Source of the DNA: Pseudomonadota bacterium
GTDB taxonomy: Bacteria > Pseudomonadota > Gammaproteobacteria > Burkholderiales > Burkholderiaceae_B
Direction of reading: 5' to 3'
NCBI GenBank assembly: GCA_023386765.1
Contig: JAEWJD010000048.1
Location: 1 to 22,502 of the forward strand
Length of the DNA stretch: 22,502 bases
The notes below the pieces were generated by a model, which was given only the letters and a program-made list of their open reading frames with translations, did no database searches and was not told where the DNA came from. This document shows, piece after piece, positions 22,271 to 22,502 of this stretch (position 1 is the stretch's first letter; each line of letters starts with the position of its first letter). Both the position numbers and the translations under genes were made by a program.

Positions 22271-22502
22271 AGCGCTTGTCCAATGCATATTTGCGGGAGT
22301 CGTCCGAGCCTTTTAGGCTTCGTTTCGCAGATTAAATGCAATCGACTCAGAATGATCACGCATTCGAAAATCAGGAAATATCCTACAAATTCGGTCATCT
22401 CGTGGTTAAAAATGCCGAATGATGTTTCGCGTCCGGGTGCGGCGCCGGAATGCGTGCTGGCTTCGGTTGCTGCGGCAAAAGTGCTACAATCAGTCAATGA
22501 AT
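22271..22502. other. Right-hand intergenic region upstream of the regulator and the next gene
   Basis: This gap of about 230 bases is AT-richer than the genes beside it. It should hold the leftward promoter of the response regulator, for which I see no strong consensus match. A small dyad AGCCT-TTT-AGGCT (22307-22319) lies within its leader. At the far right a -10-like element precedes an ATG on the plus strand. Confidence 0.5.
22485..22490 (+). promoter_or_regulatory. -10-like TACAAT, six bases before an ATG at the window edge
   Basis: TACAAT is followed by CAGTCA and then ATG at 22497-22499, with the window ending three bases later. Spacing is the same as for the transglycosylase gene. Whether a gene starts there cannot be judged from two codons. 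Confidence 0.35.

Noticed and set aside
1..22502. Insertion sequences, prophage, integrases, CRISPR arrays, toxin-antitoxin pairs, tRNA or rRNA genes
   Set aside because: I looked for these by eye on both strands and found no terminal repeats, transposase or integrase motifs, regular spaced repeats or tRNA-like folds. Covariance-model and repeat searches would be needed to exclude small RNAs.

Overview
The window is high-GC, densely packed chromosomal DNA with short intergenic gaps. The gene set is tandem cyanophycin synthetases with their associated ABC transporter and DUF1854 protein, a DUF455 ferritin-like protein, an OmpC-like porin of the beta-proteobacterial type, and oxygen-independent HemN. 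This points to a beta-proteobacterium of the order Burkholderiales, most likely Alcaligenaceae (Bordetella/Achromobacter-like). That placement is inferred from gene content and protein character, not from a marker gene. I see no insertion sequence, prophage, CRISPR array, rRNA or tRNA, so this looks like core chromosome.

Layout, left to right. (1) 1-7619, cyanophycin region: two cphA paralogs run leftwards, the second one cut by the window edge. Diverging from them is a two-gene unit of an unusual ABC exporter (PH-like domain and zinc ribbon ahead of the membrane domain) followed by DUF1854. (2) 7616-12233, envelope and stress genes: a FemAB/DUF482-like acyltransferase, a DUF455 ferritin-like protein, a secreted MltB-type lytic transglycosylase with a peptidoglycan-binding domain, a YidB-like DUF937 protein and a two-domain universal stress protein. 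(3) 12455-15656: two consecutive membrane-bound diguanylate cyclases of the same architecture, both with intact active site and inhibitory site. (4) 15681-17678: a small hypothetical gene, a short DedA-family membrane protein and a secreted DNA/RNA non-specific endonuclease. (5) 17679-19601: a porin with a long AT-rich leader and tandem terminators, facing a small hypothetical gene that has its own terminator. (6) 19745-22502: a small acidic-tailed hypothetical gene, hemN behind a probable FNR-type promoter, an RcsB-like response regulator and the promoter of a gene that begins at the window edge.

Main points of interest. The two cyanophycin synthetases have lost motifs in a complementary way: one keeps an HxxEH site in its N domain but has an altered ligase domain, and the other has the reverse. 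The ABC transporter plus DUF1854 pair is the best candidate here for a poorly described system. Several genes have a -10-like hexamer only 6-8 bases before the ATG and no Shine-Dalgarno sequence, which suggests leaderless mRNAs. HemN has an FNR-like box placed at about -41.5 from the predicted transcription start. Convergent neighbours end within 1-25 bases of each other, in one case inside a single CTAG.
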